From Candidatus Aminicenantota bacterium (lineage in GTDB: Bacteria; Acidobacteriota; Aminicenantia; UBA2199), in the NCBI GenBank assembly GCA_020355945.1, contig CP070627.1:5959206-5973077 (forward strand): a stretch of DNA of 13,872 nucleotides, given 5' to 3'. Positions 1-6,329 of the stretch are shown one piece after another (positions within the stretch are counted from its first letter, which is position 1; each line of letters starts with the position of its first letter). The position numbers and the translations under genes are program-made. Below the pieces are notes generated by a model. The model had not been told where the DNA came from. It saw nothing but the letters and a program-made list of their open reading frames with translations, and ran no database searches.

Positions 1-2
1 TG

Positions 3-887
3 GACAAGAATCTTGGTAAATCTTTATTGGGGACGTTTTCTGATGGCGAGATTCGCTTTCAGAGTAATGAAAATGTTCGCGGCGCAGATGTGTTTGTGAT
101 TCAAGCCCTGACCCTGGACATTAATTTCCATATCATGGAATTGCTGTTGATGGCGGATGCCTTTAAGCGGGCGTCTGCAAAACGGATCACCGCAGTCATT
201 CCCTATTATGCCTATGCCCGGCAGGACCGAAAAGACCGCCCCCGTGTGCCTATCTCCGCAAAGCTCCTGGCGGACCTGCTGGAAACCGCGGGTTTCTCAC
301 GGGTGTTAACCATTGATTTACACGCCAACCAGCTCCAGGGATTTTTTAATTTGCCGGTGGATAATTTAATGGCCCTTCCTATCTTTATTTCCTTTTTTAA
401 AAGCCTGGATAATATCGATTTAAGGGATATCGTTGTGGTGGCGCCGGATGCCGGTGGGGTGGAACGGGCCCGACTGTTTTCACAGGCACTTCATGCCGGA
501 CTTGCTATTGCAGACAAGCGGCGAACCCAACCAGGGGTGGCTAAAATTATGCATATCATCGGTAATGTAAAAGACAAAGATACCGTTATTGTAGATGACA
601 TTATCGATACTGCCGGTACATTGGTAGAAACCGTACAGGGTTTGAAGAATCACGGCGCCAGACGGGTCTTTGCTGTTTGTACCCACGGCCTCCTTTCCGG
701 TAAAGCCATCGAACGCATCGAAGCCGCACCCCTGGAAAAAGTATATATCTCGGATACAGTTCCCTTAACAGGAGAAAAAACAAAATGTGAAAAAATAAAG
801 GTGTTATCCGTAGCTAATTTATTCGCCGAAGCGATTAACAGTATTCACGAGGAGACATCCGTATCCAAACTATTTTTATTGGAGTGA
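3..887 (+). CDS. prs: Ribose-phosphate pyrophosphokinase (PRPP synthetase), 5' end cut by window edge
   Basis: This cytoplasmic enzyme transfers pyrophosphate from ATP to ribose 5-phosphate, making PRPP for purine, pyrimidine, His, Trp and NAD synthesis. The reading frame is open to the left edge. The codons before the first possible start (TTG at 27) continue the family's N-terminal region, so the true start lies outside and about 20 residues are missing (294 codons visible; family about 315). Visible family motifs are FSDGE, NENVRG, the flexible-loop RQDRKDRPRVPISAK, the LDLHA-like TIDLHANQLQGFF, VAPDAGGVERA, and the PRPP-binding loop VIVDDIIDTAGTL encoded near 582-623. The C-terminus SVSKLFLLE is also typical. 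It is the first visible gene of a tight operon. The next gene starts 7 bases after its stop, and the Shine-Dalgarno of that gene overlaps the prs stop codon. The family assignment is very secure. Confidence 0.97.
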   Translation, partial: DKNLGKSLLGTFSDGEIRFQSNENVRGADVFVIQALTLDINFHIMELLLMADAFKRASAKRITAVIPYYAYARQDRKDRPRVPISAKLLADLLETAGFSRVLTIDLHANQLQGFFNLPVDNLMALPIFISFFKSLDNIDLRDIVVVAPDAGGVERARLFSQALHAGLAIADKRRTQPGVAKIMHIIGNVKDKDTVIVDDIIDTAGTLVETVQGLKNHGARRVFAVCTHGLLSGKAIERIEAAPLEKVYISDTVPLTGEKTKCEKIKVLSVANLFAEAINSIHEETSVSKLFLLE

Positions 888-894
888 GGTAAAA

Positions 895-1554
895 ATGGAA
901 GACTTTATGAGCATTAAAGCAGAATCAAGACAAGAAGTGGGCAAACGAATTGCAAAACAACTTCGAAAACAAGGAAAAATACCGGCAATTATTTATGGTG
1001 AAAATAAAGAATCTATCCCTATCTCCATTGCCATCAATGATGTAAAAGCCATTTTAAAAGGAGAGAAAGGAGAAAATACAGTTCTCAGGATTCACCGGGA
1101 CGATATAGAAGTGGATGCCATGCTGAAGGAAATCCAGTACGATTACCTATCCGATCATATCATTCATGTGGATTTCCTTCGCATTAACCTGGATAACCCC
1201 GTAACCGCATGGGTGCCTGTCACGGTTACCGGAGAGCCCATTGGCGTTAAAGTGGAAGATGGAATTTTTGATTTCATCACCCGGGACGTCCAGGTAAAGT
1301 GTCTGCCAACAAAAATCCCCAAAGGAATTGAAATAGATGTCGCCGAACTGCATGCCGGGCATTCCATAAAGGCCGAAGACATGGAATTGGCAGAAGATAT
1401 CCAACTGCTTTCCGACCCCCAGCGGGTAATATGCGCCGTAACATCAAAGGTTAAACCCGCAGCCGTGGAAGAAAAACCCGAGGCCGAAGAGGAAGCCGCT
1501 GAAGTCCCCGAGGAACAACCCGAAGCTGATAAAAAAGAAGAAAGTCCAGGATAA
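895..1554 (+). CDS. rplY: 50S ribosomal protein L25, long Ctc/TL5 form
   Basis: L25 binds 5S rRNA in the large subunit. This is the two-domain Ctc form of 219 residues, not the roughly 95-residue E. coli form. The N-terminal RNA-binding domain (about residues 5-95) carries RKQGKIPAIIYG and the HVDFLRI strand. The TL5-type C-terminal domain (about 100-190) carries VPVTVTGEPIGVK, the CLPTKIPKGIEIDV segment and LSDPQRVICAV. A low-complexity acidic tail rich in Glu, Ala and Pro follows residue 190, as is common in this form. The start ATG at 895 has a GGAG/GAGG ribosome-binding site with about 5 bases of spacing. A second ATG at 907 is possible but has a poorer site. Many genomes place pth next to rplY; here rpsF follows directly. 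The identification is firm, and only the exact start is in slight doubt. Confidence 0.95.
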   Translation: MEDFMSIKAESRQEVGKRIAKQLRKQGKIPAIIYGENKESIPISIAINDVKAILKGEKGENTVLRIHRDDIEVDAMLKEIQYDYLSDHIIHVDFLRINLDNPVTAWVPVTVTGEPIGVKVEDGIFDFITRDVQVKCLPTKIPKGIEIDVAELHAGHSIKAEDMELAEDIQLLSDPQRVICAVTSKVKPAAVEEKPEAEEEAAEVPEEQPEADKKEESPG

Positions 1555-1569
1555 AAACTGACTCTCTTT

Positions 1570-1590
1570 GCTTTCCTTAAAAAGGAAGGC
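1570..1590 (+). promoter_or_regulatory. Hairpin in the rpsF leader, possible autoregulatory or processing element
   Basis: Between rplY and rpsF the sequence GCTTTCCTT-AAA-AAGGAAGGC can form a 9-bp stem (one G-T wobble) with a 3-base loop. It is not followed by a T run, so it does not look like a terminator. It lies about 14 bases upstream of the AAGGAGG site of rpsF. Leaders of rpsF operons in several phyla carry an S6:S18-binding RNA that represses translation, but I do not see the CCG bulge expected of that motif. The regulatory role is therefore a guess. Confidence 0.3.
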
Positions 1591-1621
1591 TGATAAAAAC
1601 CATAAGGAGGTCAAAGATAAC

Positions 1622-2035
1622 ATGACTAGAAACTATGAAATCGGGTTTGTCATTAACCCGGAAGCAACGGAAGAAGAAGTCAAAAAAGTAATTGATTCTG
1701 TTGTAGAGATCGCAAAAAAGGCAGGAGGTAATATTGAGAATGTCGATGAGTGGGGTAGACGAAAACTGGCCTATCCCATTGGCAGGCATAATGAGGGAAT
1801 CTATACCTTTATAACGGCAGAATCGCCAGGTTCTATTTTTTTTGACGTTGAACGACGGTTGAAGCTCAGTGAAAAGGTGATGAGATTTATCATCCTTCGA
1901 CTGGATGATAAAATGAAAAAAGCCAATCGATTAACCAAAAAGTGGAAACGAGGAGAACGCCTGTCCAAACGAGGGATGGAAGAAAAGGTGATCGCAGATG
2001 AAATCCCGGATGAAAAGGAGAGAAACCATGAGTAA
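1622..2035 (+). CDS. rpsF: 30S ribosomal protein S6
   Basis: S6 binds the central domain of 16S rRNA as a heterodimer with S18, whose gene follows. The product from ATG 1622 is 137 residues. It starts MTRNYEIGFVINPE, the typical first beta strand. Further family features are EEEVKKVID, the WGRRKLAYPIGRHNEGIY segment near residues 40-58 and the KLSEKVMRFIILRLD strand near 80-95. A charged Lys/Arg/Glu-rich C-terminal tail follows, as in longer S6 proteins. The reading frame stays open upstream to a TTG at 1568, but ATG 1622 is chosen because an excellent AAGGAGG lies at 1604-1610 and homology begins there. The last 8 bases overlap the rpsR start (ATGAGTAA), a sign of translational coupling of the two partner proteins. 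No ssb gene lies between rpsF and rpsR, unlike in Bacillus. Confidence 0.96.
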   Translation: MTRNYEIGFVINPEATEEEVKKVIDSVVEIAKKAGGNIENVDEWGRRKLAYPIGRHNEGIYTFITAESPGSIFFDVERRLKLSEKVMRFIILRLDDKMKKANRLTKKWKRGERLSKRGMEEKVIADEIPDEKERNHE

Positions 2036-2309
2036 CCATAATCGTGCTTCAAATGGCCCCGGTCCCGGCAAATACCCCAAAAAATTCTATTTCTCTCGCA
2101 GGAAGTTCTGCATCTTTTGTAGGGACAGGATCAAATTTATCGATTACAAGAGCTATAAAATGCTTGAGAATTTTACATTGGAAACCGGTAAAATCCTACC
2201 CGCACGAGTGACCGGGACCTGCAGCTATCACCAGAAACAATTAAGCAAAGCAATTAAACGGGCCCGCCATATGGCTTTCTTAAAATTTGTCGAACCCAGG
2301 AGAGGTTGA
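2028..2309 (+). CDS. rpsR: 30S ribosomal protein S18, cysteine-containing (zinc-type) form
   Basis: S18 pairs with S6 in the 30S platform. The 93-residue product contains the family core FCIFCRDRIKFIDYKS and ILPARVTGTCSYHQKQL, followed by the IKRARHMAFLKF helix. It keeps four potential metal ligands, Cys28-x2-Cys31 and Cys65-x2-His68, which is the C+ arrangement. Many S18 paralogues lack these residues. The N-terminal 15 residues are a Gly/Pro/Asn-rich flexible arm. ATG 2028 is preferred because it is preceded by AAGGAG and overlaps the rpsF stop by 8 bases. The upstream in-frame ATG at 1998 would add residues encoded by the rpsF tail and is rejected. The stop codon lies one base before the rplI start, so rpsF-rpsR-rplI are tightly coupled. 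Confidence 0.96.
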   Translation: MSNHNRASNGPGPGKYPKKFYFSRRKFCIFCRDRIKFIDYKSYKMLENFTLETGKILPARVTGTCSYHQKQLSKAIKRARHMAFLKFVEPRRG

Positions 2310-2310
2310 A

Positions 2311-2778
2311 ATGAAAGTTATATTGAATCAAGATATCGAGCATTTGGGACGGTTAGGGGACCTTATAGAAGTCAAACCGGGATTTGCCAGGAATTATTTA
2401 TTCCCCAAAGAATTGGCTCTCCAACCCACCAAACACAACCTGGAAATGATGAAGTACAAAAAGATAAAAGCCCAAAAACAGTTGGAACTGGAAAAACTGT
2501 CTGCTATGGAACAAAAACAGAAACTGGAAGAATTGACTTTGACTATTGAAAAGAAAGCCGGTGAGAGCGATACGCTCTTTGGCTCCGTTACCACCATGGA
2601 AATCCAACAAAAGTTGGAAGAGTTAGGTATTCATATCGACAGGAAAAAATTTCGCCTGGATGAACCCATCAAAAAACTGGGACTGTACGTCTGTAAAGTT
2701 AAATTAATTGAAGAGATTGAAGCCGAACTTAAAATTGAAGTAGCAAAAGAAAGCGAAGAGACCGAAGATAAAAAATAA
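2311..2778 (+). CDS. rplI: 50S ribosomal protein L9
   Basis: L9 binds 23S rRNA near the L1 stalk through its N-terminal domain and reaches outward through a long helix. The product is 155 residues. The N-terminal signature is complete: MKVILNQDIEHLGRLGDLIEV, then KPGFARNYLFPKELA (to about residue 37). Residues about 40-80 are a Lys/Glu/Gln-rich helix, and the C-terminal domain includes LFGSVTTMEI and IHIDRKKFRLDEPIKKLG. A short acidic tail ends the protein. ATG 2311 has an AGGAGAGG site at 2298-2305 with 5-base spacing, inside the end of rpsR. The in-frame TTG at 2287 would add eight residues that do not belong to the family and is rejected. The neighbours rpsR and dnaB match the widespread rpsF-rpsR-rplI-dnaB order. 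Confidence 0.96.
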   Translation: MKVILNQDIEHLGRLGDLIEVKPGFARNYLFPKELALQPTKHNLEMMKYKKIKAQKQLELEKLSAMEQKQKLEELTLTIEKKAGESDTLFGSVTTMEIQQKLEELGIHIDRKKFRLDEPIKKLGLYVCKVKLIEEIEAELKIEVAKESEETEDKK

Positions 2779-2788
2779 AAGATAAACC

Positions 2789-4165
2789 GTGGCCGATATA
2801 TCGGAATTCACAAAAGCGCTGCCCCATGATGGTTTTGCCGAGCGGGCCATCCTGGGGGCAATGCTCATCGATAATAAATATGCGGGCCTGGTCTTTTCGG
2901 AAATAACTTCCGACGATTTTTACCGGGATTCTCACAAGCTCATCGCTGCTGCCATTAATAAACTGATCGAGGCTGGAAACGTTGCCGATGCGGTTACGGT
3001 TGCCGGGATCCTGGATAAAAACAACGAATTAAAATTTGTAGGTGGGTACGAGTATCTCAGTTCCCTATTGGACGGTGTCCCGGAAAACATTAACGTGGAA
3101 GAATACGTACAGGTGGTCAAAGACAGGGCTTCCTTACGAAAAGTGATGTTGGCTTCAATGGAGGCAATCAAAAGCGGGTCCGAGCCCAGAGCAGAAACCC
3201 GGGAGATTTTAAGCCGACTCCAGGAAGATATTATAAAAATTGCAGATATTGAAATCCAGCAGGGTTTTGCGTCGTCATCCGAGATTGTAACCGAAACCAT
3301 GGAGCGGATCGATCGTATTCAAAGGCACGGCGACAGCGGGGGGTTAAAAACAGACTTCTATGAGCTGGATAATATCACCGGTGGGTTTCAAAAGGGGGAT
3401 TTTATTGTCATCGCAGCCAGGCCTTCTATGGGCAAAACCGCACTGGCGTTAAACATTGCCGCCAATATCGCCATAAAAGACGAAAAATCCGTGGCCTTCT
3501 TTTCTATTGAGATGGCCAAACATCAAATTATGATGCGGCTGCTCTCCACCAAGGCGGAAATCGATATGAGTGCATTGATGAGCGGCCGCAAACACCTGAC
3601 CCAACAAGAATGGCATACACTGCACCTGGCTGCCAGTGAGTTGGGAAAAGCAAAGCTCTATATCGATGATTCGGCCTCACTCTCCATTATTGAAATGAAA
3701 ACCCGGGCCCGGCGGTTGTGGAGAGAAAAGGGGGTAGATGTCGTTTTTGTCGATTACTTACAGTTGATCAAAGTAACAGGCGAACAATTGAGAAGAAACG
3801 ATTCCAGGGCCCAGGAGGTAGCGGTTATTTCCGCCTCCCTCAAAGAGCTTGCCAAAGAACTGCAAATTCCCGTGGTGGCACTGGCCCAGTTAAGCCGGGC
3901 ACCGGAACAACGGGGAACCAGGAGAGAAGGTTTCAAATACCAACTATCCGATTTAAAAGAAAGCGGGGCTATCGAGCAGGATGCAGACGTGGTGATGTTC
4001 CTGCACCGGGAAGAGCAAGTGGACAGGGACACCGAACGAAAAGGCGAAGCAGACCTGATCATAGCCAAACAACGAAACGGGCCCGTGGGAAAAGTCCCCA
4101 TGGCCTTTATTTCCAAATACACAAAATTTGCTAATATGGAATTTATAGACAGAGATTATGTGTGA
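2789..4165 (+). CDS. dnaB: Replicative DNA helicase DnaB
   Basis: DnaB is the hexameric 5'-3' helicase that opens DNA at the replication fork and binds primase. The 458-residue product has normal length. The N-terminal domain (about 10-110) begins LPHDGFAERAILGAML. A linker reaches about 180, and the RecA-like domain runs to the end. Walker A is RPSMGKT (211-217), the catalytic Glu is in FFSIEMAKHQ (Glu241), and Walker B is VVFVDYLQLI (318-327). The SDLKESGAIEQDADVV motif and the C-terminal AKQRNGPVGK finger region are intact. I see no intein. GTG 2789 is taken as the start because the conserved LPHD block begins ten residues later. The start has no convincing Shine-Dalgarno, only AT-rich sequence after the rplI stop 10 bases earlier, so translation may depend on coupling to rplI. 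It is the last gene of the informational operon. Confidence 0.97.
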   Translation: MADISEFTKALPHDGFAERAILGAMLIDNKYAGLVFSEITSDDFYRDSHKLIAAAINKLIEAGNVADAVTVAGILDKNNELKFVGGYEYLSSLLDGVPENINVEEYVQVVKDRASLRKVMLASMEAIKSGSEPRAETREILSRLQEDIIKIADIEIQQGFASSSEIVTETMERIDRIQRHGDSGGLKTDFYELDNITGGFQKGDFIVIAARPSMGKTALALNIAANIAIKDEKSVAFFSIEMAKHQIMMRLLSTKAEIDMSALMSGRKHLTQQEWHTLHLAASELGKAKLYIDDSASLSIIEMKTRARRLWREKGVDVVFVDYLQLIKVTGEQLRRNDSRAQEVAVISASLKELAKELQIPVVALAQLSRAPEQRGTRREGFKYQLSDLKESGAIEQDADVVMFLHREEQVDRDTERKGEADLIIAKQRNGPVGKVPMAFISKYTKFANMEFIDRDYV

Positions 4166-4176
4166 ACACATTAAAA

Positions 4177-4204
4177 TGACAATTTTTGTCACTTTTAGTG
4201 ACAA
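4177..4204 (+). promoter_or_regulatory. Candidate upstream activator site with three TTGTCA half-sites
   Basis: TGACAATTTTT occurs at 4177-4187 and again at 4199-4209, a 22-bp spacing (about two helical turns). An inverted TTGTCA sits at 4186-4191 between them. The predicted transcription start of the pilin is near 4304, which places these sites at about -127 to -100, in the usual range for enhancer-binding activators of sigma-54. PilR sites in Pseudomonas contain a TGTC core, so a PilR-like binding site is plausible. This is inference from motif and position, and the overlap with the dnaB terminator is an alternative explanation for the inverted repeat. Confidence 0.4.
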
Positions 4205-4211
4205 TTTTTTT
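4186..4211 (+). terminator. Rho-independent terminator after dnaB
   Basis: An 8-bp perfect stem, TTGTCACT / AGTGACAA, with a 3-base TTT loop (4186-4204) is followed by seven T residues (4205-4211). It lies 20 bases after the dnaB stop and probably ends the prs-dnaB operon. The stem is fairly AT-rich, so termination may be partial. The same sequence contains TGTC half-sites that may serve the pilin promoter downstream. Confidence 0.65.
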
Positions 4212-4276
4212 AAGATTTTTTGGCCTACTTTCCCTATAAAATTTTTTAACCCCCATTACAAGGGCATTCTTTATAA

Positions 4277-4294
4277 TTGGCATTAAATTTGCAT
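4277..4294 (+). promoter_or_regulatory. Sigma-54 (-24/-12) promoter of the pilin gene
   Basis: The sequence TTGGCATTAAATTTGCAT carries the invariant GG (4279-4280) and GC (4291-4292) exactly 12 bp apart. It matches TGGCA...TTGCA of the RpoN consensus. Transcription should begin near 4304, leaving an 18-base leader that contains the AAGGAGG at 4311-4317. Pilin genes of Pseudomonas, Myxococcus and Geobacter are known to use RpoN with the PilS/PilR pair, so the context fits. T-tracts at 4205-4211, 4216-4221 and 4242-4247 between the putative activator sites and the promoter could help DNA bending. Confidence 0.8.
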
Positions 4295-4321
4295 ACTATA
4301 CTTGGTAAATAAGGAGGTTAC

Positions 4322-4795
4322 ATGAAAAGAAAAGGTTTTACGTTGATTGAGTTGTTGATTGTTATTGCCATCATTGGTATCGTGGCAGCTATTGCGATTC
4401 CCAACCTGCTTACCGCGCTGCAAAAAGGTAAACAGAAAGCAACCATGGGTGATATGAAGAGTATCGGTAATGCAGTCGAGTCATATATGACCGACCTCTA
4501 TATGGCTCCGGGAGCAGGCGGTGTTAACGTGATCAGTGGATTGAACAATTTCCTGGCACCGTTTTATATCAAAATCCTGCCCCTCAGAGACGGTTGGGGT
4601 GGCGAATTCCGGTATCAATCGGGCGTGCTTGGCCCGGATCAAGACCTCTATTCCGTTATTTCCTACGGTAGAGGTAATGTTAGCACCGGTATAGATATCA
4701 CCAACAGCCCCTATATTGTTACCACCATGACGGGGTTTGAAAATGATATCGTCTACTCTAACGGTAATTTTACCTACGCGCCAAAGGTAAAATAG
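4322..4795 (+). CDS. Type IV pilin-like / GspG-type prepilin
   Basis: This 157-residue prepilin has a short basic leader MKRKG followed by the prepilin peptidase site and N-methylation segment, G|FTLIELLIVIAIIGIV. Glu at mature position 5 is present. The hydrophobic helix runs to about residue 29 and continues as an amphipathic helix to about 55. The C-terminal domain has no cysteine, so no disulfide-bonded D-loop. It carries LPLRDGWGGEFRYQ and QDLYSVISYGRGN, resembling the PWG.-.Y / DLYS..-DG pattern of GspG pseudopilins and of short pilins in several deeply branching phyla. The start has an AAGGAGG at 4311-4317. The gene has its own sigma-54 promoter and strong terminator, which suggests an abundant, separately controlled product such as a major pilin rather than a minor Gsp component. 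No pilus assembly genes are visible. The name pilA is not assigned because the GspG-like head leaves the system unresolved. Confidence 0.88.
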   Translation: MKRKGFTLIELLIVIAIIGIVAAIAIPNLLTALQKGKQKATMGDMKSIGNAVESYMTDLYMAPGAGGVNVISGLNNFLAPFYIKILPLRDGWGGEFRYQSGVLGPDQDLYSVISYGRGNVSTGIDITNSPYIVTTMTGFENDIVYSNGNFTYAPKVK

Positions 4796-4811
4796 TATAG
4801 TCAATCACTCG

Positions 4812-6329
4812 ATGACAAAAAGCGGCTGGCTTCTTTTGCCAGCCGCTTTTTTTTTAATCGTCAATTTCGCGGTTAGCTCGGTAAACACCCTCTTCTTCAG
4901 TCGCCTTATTTACTTTCTTTTTTTAATCTTCCTTTTCCTTATCCTCAGACAATTCAATCTTAACAACATTCTTCCTCCTATTATCGGAGGTGTCTCACTT
5001 ATCTTATTTTTTTACGGTATTATCCAAAAATTTGTCCTCTTCCCCTATTATTTGCAATATATCACCCCTGGAGATGATTTTTATTCACAAGCCCTTATCA
5101 CTCGAATCAAAAGTGGTCGAATTTTTTCTCTCTTCAGCTTACCCACCTTATATGCCATTATCTGCACCGTATTAATCATCTTTATCCTTCACTACCTGCT
5201 CACGTCGCTCACGGCTAAAAATAAAAGAAACAAAATCTTTTGGGGATTCCTCTTATTGACGGGATTATTTAATCTCGTCCTTACCCAATCCTTTGGCGGA
5301 TTTCTCTACTTTTCAATAGGAGTCTTATTATATTTGCTGCTCTCAGGGATTTTAAAGTTTAAATACCTGGCGCCCCTCCTCATGGTTTTATCTCTTTTTT
5401 TCTTTATTATCATTACCTTAAGGTTTTCCGAAGCCAAAGAACTGGAACCCGTCAAACTCCGTTTTTCCAATTGGAAACAAGCCAGCCGCATCATTGAATC
5501 CGCTCCCTTTTGGGGAATTGGCCTGGGCAATTATGAAGCTAAAATTTCTTACTATACCTTCCCCTCGGAAGCCAGGTCCATGTATGCCCATAACTTTTTC
5601 CTGCAATTCACGGCAGAGACCGGCTTCATTATCCCCTGTATCCTTTTACTATTTTTGTTCGTGGCAAGAAAAAAATTGAAACCTCACCAATATAAAGAAA
5701 AAATCATCTATATCGCTGTAATCCTGGTGGTGTTGGTTTATAATGTCATCGACATCGGGCTCTATTTTTTCTCTGCCGGTGTTACCGCCGCCATCGCTCT
5801 TTCCCAGGTTTACCCCCACAAAGGTGAGAAAAAAATATTGAAAAAAAACACAAAATTGATAATGAATATCATTGTATTTGCCCTATTATCCTTCCTGCTG
5901 CTGGGCGAAACCATCTCTGAAAATCATCGAAAAACCGCTGATTTCCTGGATGCCCAAAAAGATTATGAGAACGCTCAACACGATTACCAAAAAAGTTTTA
6001 AAATCAATCCCTTTAATTATAACTCAATGGTAAGATACGCCTACATTGATTTGCGCTTTAATAAACCCCAAAACGCCGAAAAATACCTGGATAAAGCCTT
6101 AAAACTCTATCCTGATTTAGCCTTTGCCAATTATTTGAAATCTCAAATCCAATTCAAACGAAACCATCTTTTTAAAGCCTATTACCATGCCGCCGCAGCA
6201 TATAATAAATATAAATTGAGCGATCAATACAAACAGTGGTTTGAATCCATCAAAAGGAACCTGGAAAACCTCCTGGTTGAAAATTCCAGGTTACCAATTA
6301 CAAATAAGGAGAAATCAACCATAAAATGA
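4812..6329 (+). CDS. O-antigen ligase/PglL-type (Wzy_C) membrane protein with C-terminal TPR-like domain
   Basis: The 505-residue product is a polytopic inner-membrane protein with many hydrophobic segments up to about residue 366 and a soluble C-terminus. The Wzy_C pattern is visible. It includes QKF near 72-74, LTQSFGG at 157-163 and the large loop with RFSNW (217-221), PFWGIGLGNY (232-241), an AHNFFLQFTAETGF stretch with His260, and Glu269. Such proteins move lipid-linked glycans onto lipid A, proteins or growing polymer at the periplasmic face. Residues about 378-470 look like two or three TPR helices (YENAQHDYQKSFKINP, NAEKYLDKALKLYP). Basic loops at 286-296 and 336-348 place the TPR part in the periplasm. 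ATG 4812 has no Shine-Dalgarno, and its codons 3-15 are the pilin terminator. The only nearby alternative, TTG 4836, is also inside the terminator. The next gene overlaps by ATGA. The substrate and acceptor are unknown; its place after a pilin suggests a pilin glycan ligase. Confidence 0.78.
   Translation: MTKSGWLLLPAAFFLIVNFAVSSVNTLFFSRLIYFLFLIFLFLILRQFNLNNILPPIIGGVSLILFFYGIIQKFVLFPYYLQYITPGDDFYSQALITRIKSGRIFSLFSLPTLYAIICTVLIIFILHYLLTSLTAKNKRNKIFWGFLLLTGLFNLVLTQSFGGFLYFSIGVLLYLLLSGILKFKYLAPLLMVLSLFFFIIITLRFSEAKELEPVKLRFSNWKQASRIIESAPFWGIGLGNYEAKISYYTFPSEARSMYAHNFFLQFTAETGFIIPCILLLFLFVARKKLKPHQYKEKIIYIAVILVVLVYNVIDIGLYFFSAGVTAAIALSQVYPHKGEKKILKKNTKLIMNIIVFALLSFLLLGETISENHRKTADFLDAQKDYENAQHDYQKSFKINPFNYNSMVRYAYIDLRFNKPQNAEKYLDKALKLYPDLAFANYLKSQIQFKRNHLFKAYYHAAAAYNKYKLSDQYKQWFESIKRNLENLLVENSRLPITNKEKSTIK
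4817..4855 (+). terminator. Strong rho-independent terminator after the pilin gene
   Basis: AGCGGCTGGC at 4821-4830 pairs perfectly with GCCAGCCGCT at 4838-4847 around a TTCTTTT loop. A/T pairs extend the stem by up to four more. Nine T residues run from 4847 to 4855. This is a textbook intrinsic terminator 25 bases after the pilin stop. It lies inside the 5' end of the following reading frame (starting at 4812), so downstream expression would need read-through or anti-termination. Confidence 0.88.

Noticed and set aside
3718..4134. Plus-strand 138-codon frame inside dnaB
   Set aside because: It is out of frame with intact helicase motifs and has a low-complexity Arg/Gly-rich translation typical of an alternative frame of a GC-richer gene.
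4481..4804. Minus-strand open frame of 107 codons opposite the pilin gene
   Set aside because: It lies wholly antisense to a clear prepilin, has no recognisable motif and no ribosome-binding site, and is best seen as a shadow frame.
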